Part shown: positions 63,119 to 64,000 of the stretch, piece by piece | Numbering within the stretch: position 1 is the first letter of the stretch | Layout: each line of letters begins with the position of its first letter | Assembly (NCBI RefSeq): GCF_017640745.1 | Contig: NZ_JAEPQA010000024.1 | Span: 1-64,000 of the forward strand | Length of the DNA: 64,000 nucleotides | Source of the DNA: Nisaea sp. | GTDB taxonomy: Bacteria; Pseudomonadota; Alphaproteobacteria; Thalassobaculales; Thalassobaculaceae | Reading direction: 5' to 3' | Made by a program: the position numbers and the translations under genes | The notes under the pieces: model-generated | The model's database searches: none | What the model was told of the DNA's origin: nothing | The model's input: the letters and a program-made list of their open reading frames with translations, nothing else

Positions 63119-63751
63119 CTACGCGGCCTTGCCTGTCTTCCAGGCCGCGATCAGGTCCGCCGCATCCGCGCCGATGCGCTCGACCGGCTTGCCGGGCTTG
63201 AAGATCGAGGAGCCGACCGCAACGGCCATTGCCCCGGCCGCGAAGAACTCCGCGATATTTCCGACACCAACACCGCCCGTGACCACGATACCGGCCTCAG
63301 GCGGCAGGACCGCACGGAGCGCGCCGACGACCTTCGGCTGCACGGCATCGCCGGGGAAGAGTTTTAGATAATCCGCCCCCGCCTCGAGCGCCTGAAAGGC
63401 CTCGGTCGGGGTGAAGAAGCCCGGCAGAGAGACCAGTCCGAGCTTCTTGGTTTCGGCAATCACGCGCTCATCCGTGTTCGGTGCCACGATCAGACGCCCG
63501 CCGGCGCGGTCCACGTCCCTCACCGCCTGAGCCGAAAGCACGGTTCCCGCACCGATCACCGCACGCTCGCCAAGAGCCTTGGCAAGCATGGCTATACTCT
63601 GCAGGGGCCTTGGAGAATTGAGCGGCACTTCGATGATGCGGATCCCGGCCTCGAAAAGAACCGCGCCCACCGCGCCGGCCTGCTCCGGTTCAAGACCGCG
63701 CAAGATCGCGATGACCGGCGCCGCTTCAAGCGCTTCCTCGAAAGTGATCAC
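63119..63751 (-). CDS. dgoA: 2-dehydro-3-deoxy-6-phosphogalactonate aldolase
   Basis: A 210-residue KDPG/KDPGal aldolase (class I). Key residues: Glu in [20 protein letters not shown] (typical of DgoA rather than Eda), GAGTVL, VAPNTD and the Schiff-base lysine in YLKLFPGD. It splits the phosphorylated keto-deoxy acid to pyruvate and glyceraldehyde-3-phosphate. GTG 63751 has GGGGG five bases ahead. No dgoK kinase is seen in the window. Confidence 0.87.
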   Translation of the reverse strand: MITFEEALEAAPVIAILRGLEPEQAGAVGAVLFEAGIRIIEVPLNSPRPLQSIAMLAKALGERAVIGAGTVLSAQAVRDVDRAGGRLIVAPNTDERVIAETKKLGLVSLPGFFTPTEAFQALEAGADYLKLFPGDAVQPKVVGALRAVLPPEAGIVVTGGVGVGNIAEFFAAGAMAVAVGSSIFKPGKPVERIGADAADLIAAWKTGKAA

Positions 63752-63829
63752 ATTCGCCCCCAGATCGTAACCCGGCCCAGTATGACGCGCCGCCTTTCGC
63801 AAGGCCACCGCTGCAGAGCCGAAGCCGGA

Positions 63830-64000
63830 TCATTCGAGACAGGAGCGGAAGCCCTCGGCAAGTCCGAGCATCAGGGCGTCATAATTGTCCGGCCCAAAAT
63901 CCAGCGAGCTGCCGACAGGGTCGAGCAATCCGAGCCGCGCCCCGGTGCCCTCGGCGACGATTTCGGCCAGACGGGATGAGAACTGCACCTCCCGGAAGAT
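63830..64000 (-). CDS. Zinc-type ABC transporter substrate-binding protein, C-terminal part (cut by window edge)
   Basis: The last 56 codons of a ZnuA-like cluster A-I metal-binding lipoprotein or periplasmic protein. It reads VQFSSRLAEIVAEGTGARLG, then LLDPVGSSLD and YDALMLGLAEGFRSCLE, matching the conserved C-terminal DP.G..l..GP..Y..l segment of zinc/manganese binding proteins. The N-terminus with the metal ligands lies beyond the window. The short length limits confidence in the metal, not in the family. Confidence 0.72.
   Translation of the reverse strand: MFREVQFSSRLAEIVAEGTGARLGLLDPVGSSLDFGPDNYDALMLGLAEGFRSCLE

Noticed and set aside
1-64000. CRISPR arrays, insertion sequences, prophage or integrative elements
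   Set aside because: I saw no repeat-spacer pattern, transposase, integrase or att-like direct repeat at the two tRNA genes. Base composition is even apart from short AT-rich promoter regions.

Overview
The window is a high-GC, gene-dense stretch of chromosome from an alphaproteobacterium, most likely a marine Rhodospirillales-type organism. This rests on the tRNA-Tyr/tRNA-Gly/tuf arrangement, a cytochrome c2, a Fur-type box and general gene content; no 16S rRNA is present, so the genus stays open. I see no insertion sequence, integrase, phage gene or CRISPR array.

Layout. 1-720: start of tuf with tRNA-Gly and tRNA-Tyr behind one promoter (minus strand). 817-3252: rlmB and an orphan helical protein. 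3259-16853: an eight-gene minus-strand operon, the highlight of the window. It encodes an FAD/NAD(P)-type oxidoreductase fused to two cyclic-nucleotide domains and a ferredoxin module, a membrane cytochrome b, an FHA-TM-decaheme cytochrome, a small exported protein, a double GlcG/HbpS-like protein, an outer-membrane barrel, a decaheme cytochrome with a beta-propeller-like tail, and an anchored monoheme cytochrome c. Read in order, it looks like a complete path from cytoplasmic NAD(P)H across both membranes. 17019-30855: a type II secretion system (prepilin peptidase, then gspE-F-G-I-J-K-L-M-C-D), interrupted by a TPR/cytochrome c554-like pair and carrying an alcohol dehydrogenase and a PPC-domain protein at its end.

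31009-42865: mostly housekeeping and metabolic genes: CHASE2 adenylate cyclase, GNAT, FkbM methyltransferase, an SDR lacking its catalytic residues, an exonuclease, a cyclotransferase, an acetamidase/formamidase homologue, DUF2062, a phosphonate pair (FAD oxidase plus phnX), a PAS protein and a TIGR01244 phosphatase-like protein. 43112-47264: a signalling-like island with two pentapeptide-repeat proteins, a cyclase-homology protein and a PilZ protein that lacks a normal start codon. 47337-54097: an iron-associated locus (Fur-like box, two imelysins, a diheme oxidoreductase, a DUF1513 protein, cytochrome c2, a ChaN-like protein).

54355-56707: three co-transcribed exported proteins of unknown role. 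57378-58693: ECF41-type sigma factor with its usual carboxymuconolactone decarboxylase partner. 58837-61149: two DUF1538 membrane proteins with a PII-like and a CBS protein, resembling a nucleotide-gated transporter. 61172-64000: MFS transporter with a histidine-rich tail, glyoxalase I, dgoA-type aldolase, and the C-terminus of a zinc-type ABC substrate-binding protein cut by the window edge.

The electron-transfer operon, the T2SS (known in other bacteria to export outer-surface cytochromes) and the local nucleotide cyclases may belong together functionally; that link is inference.
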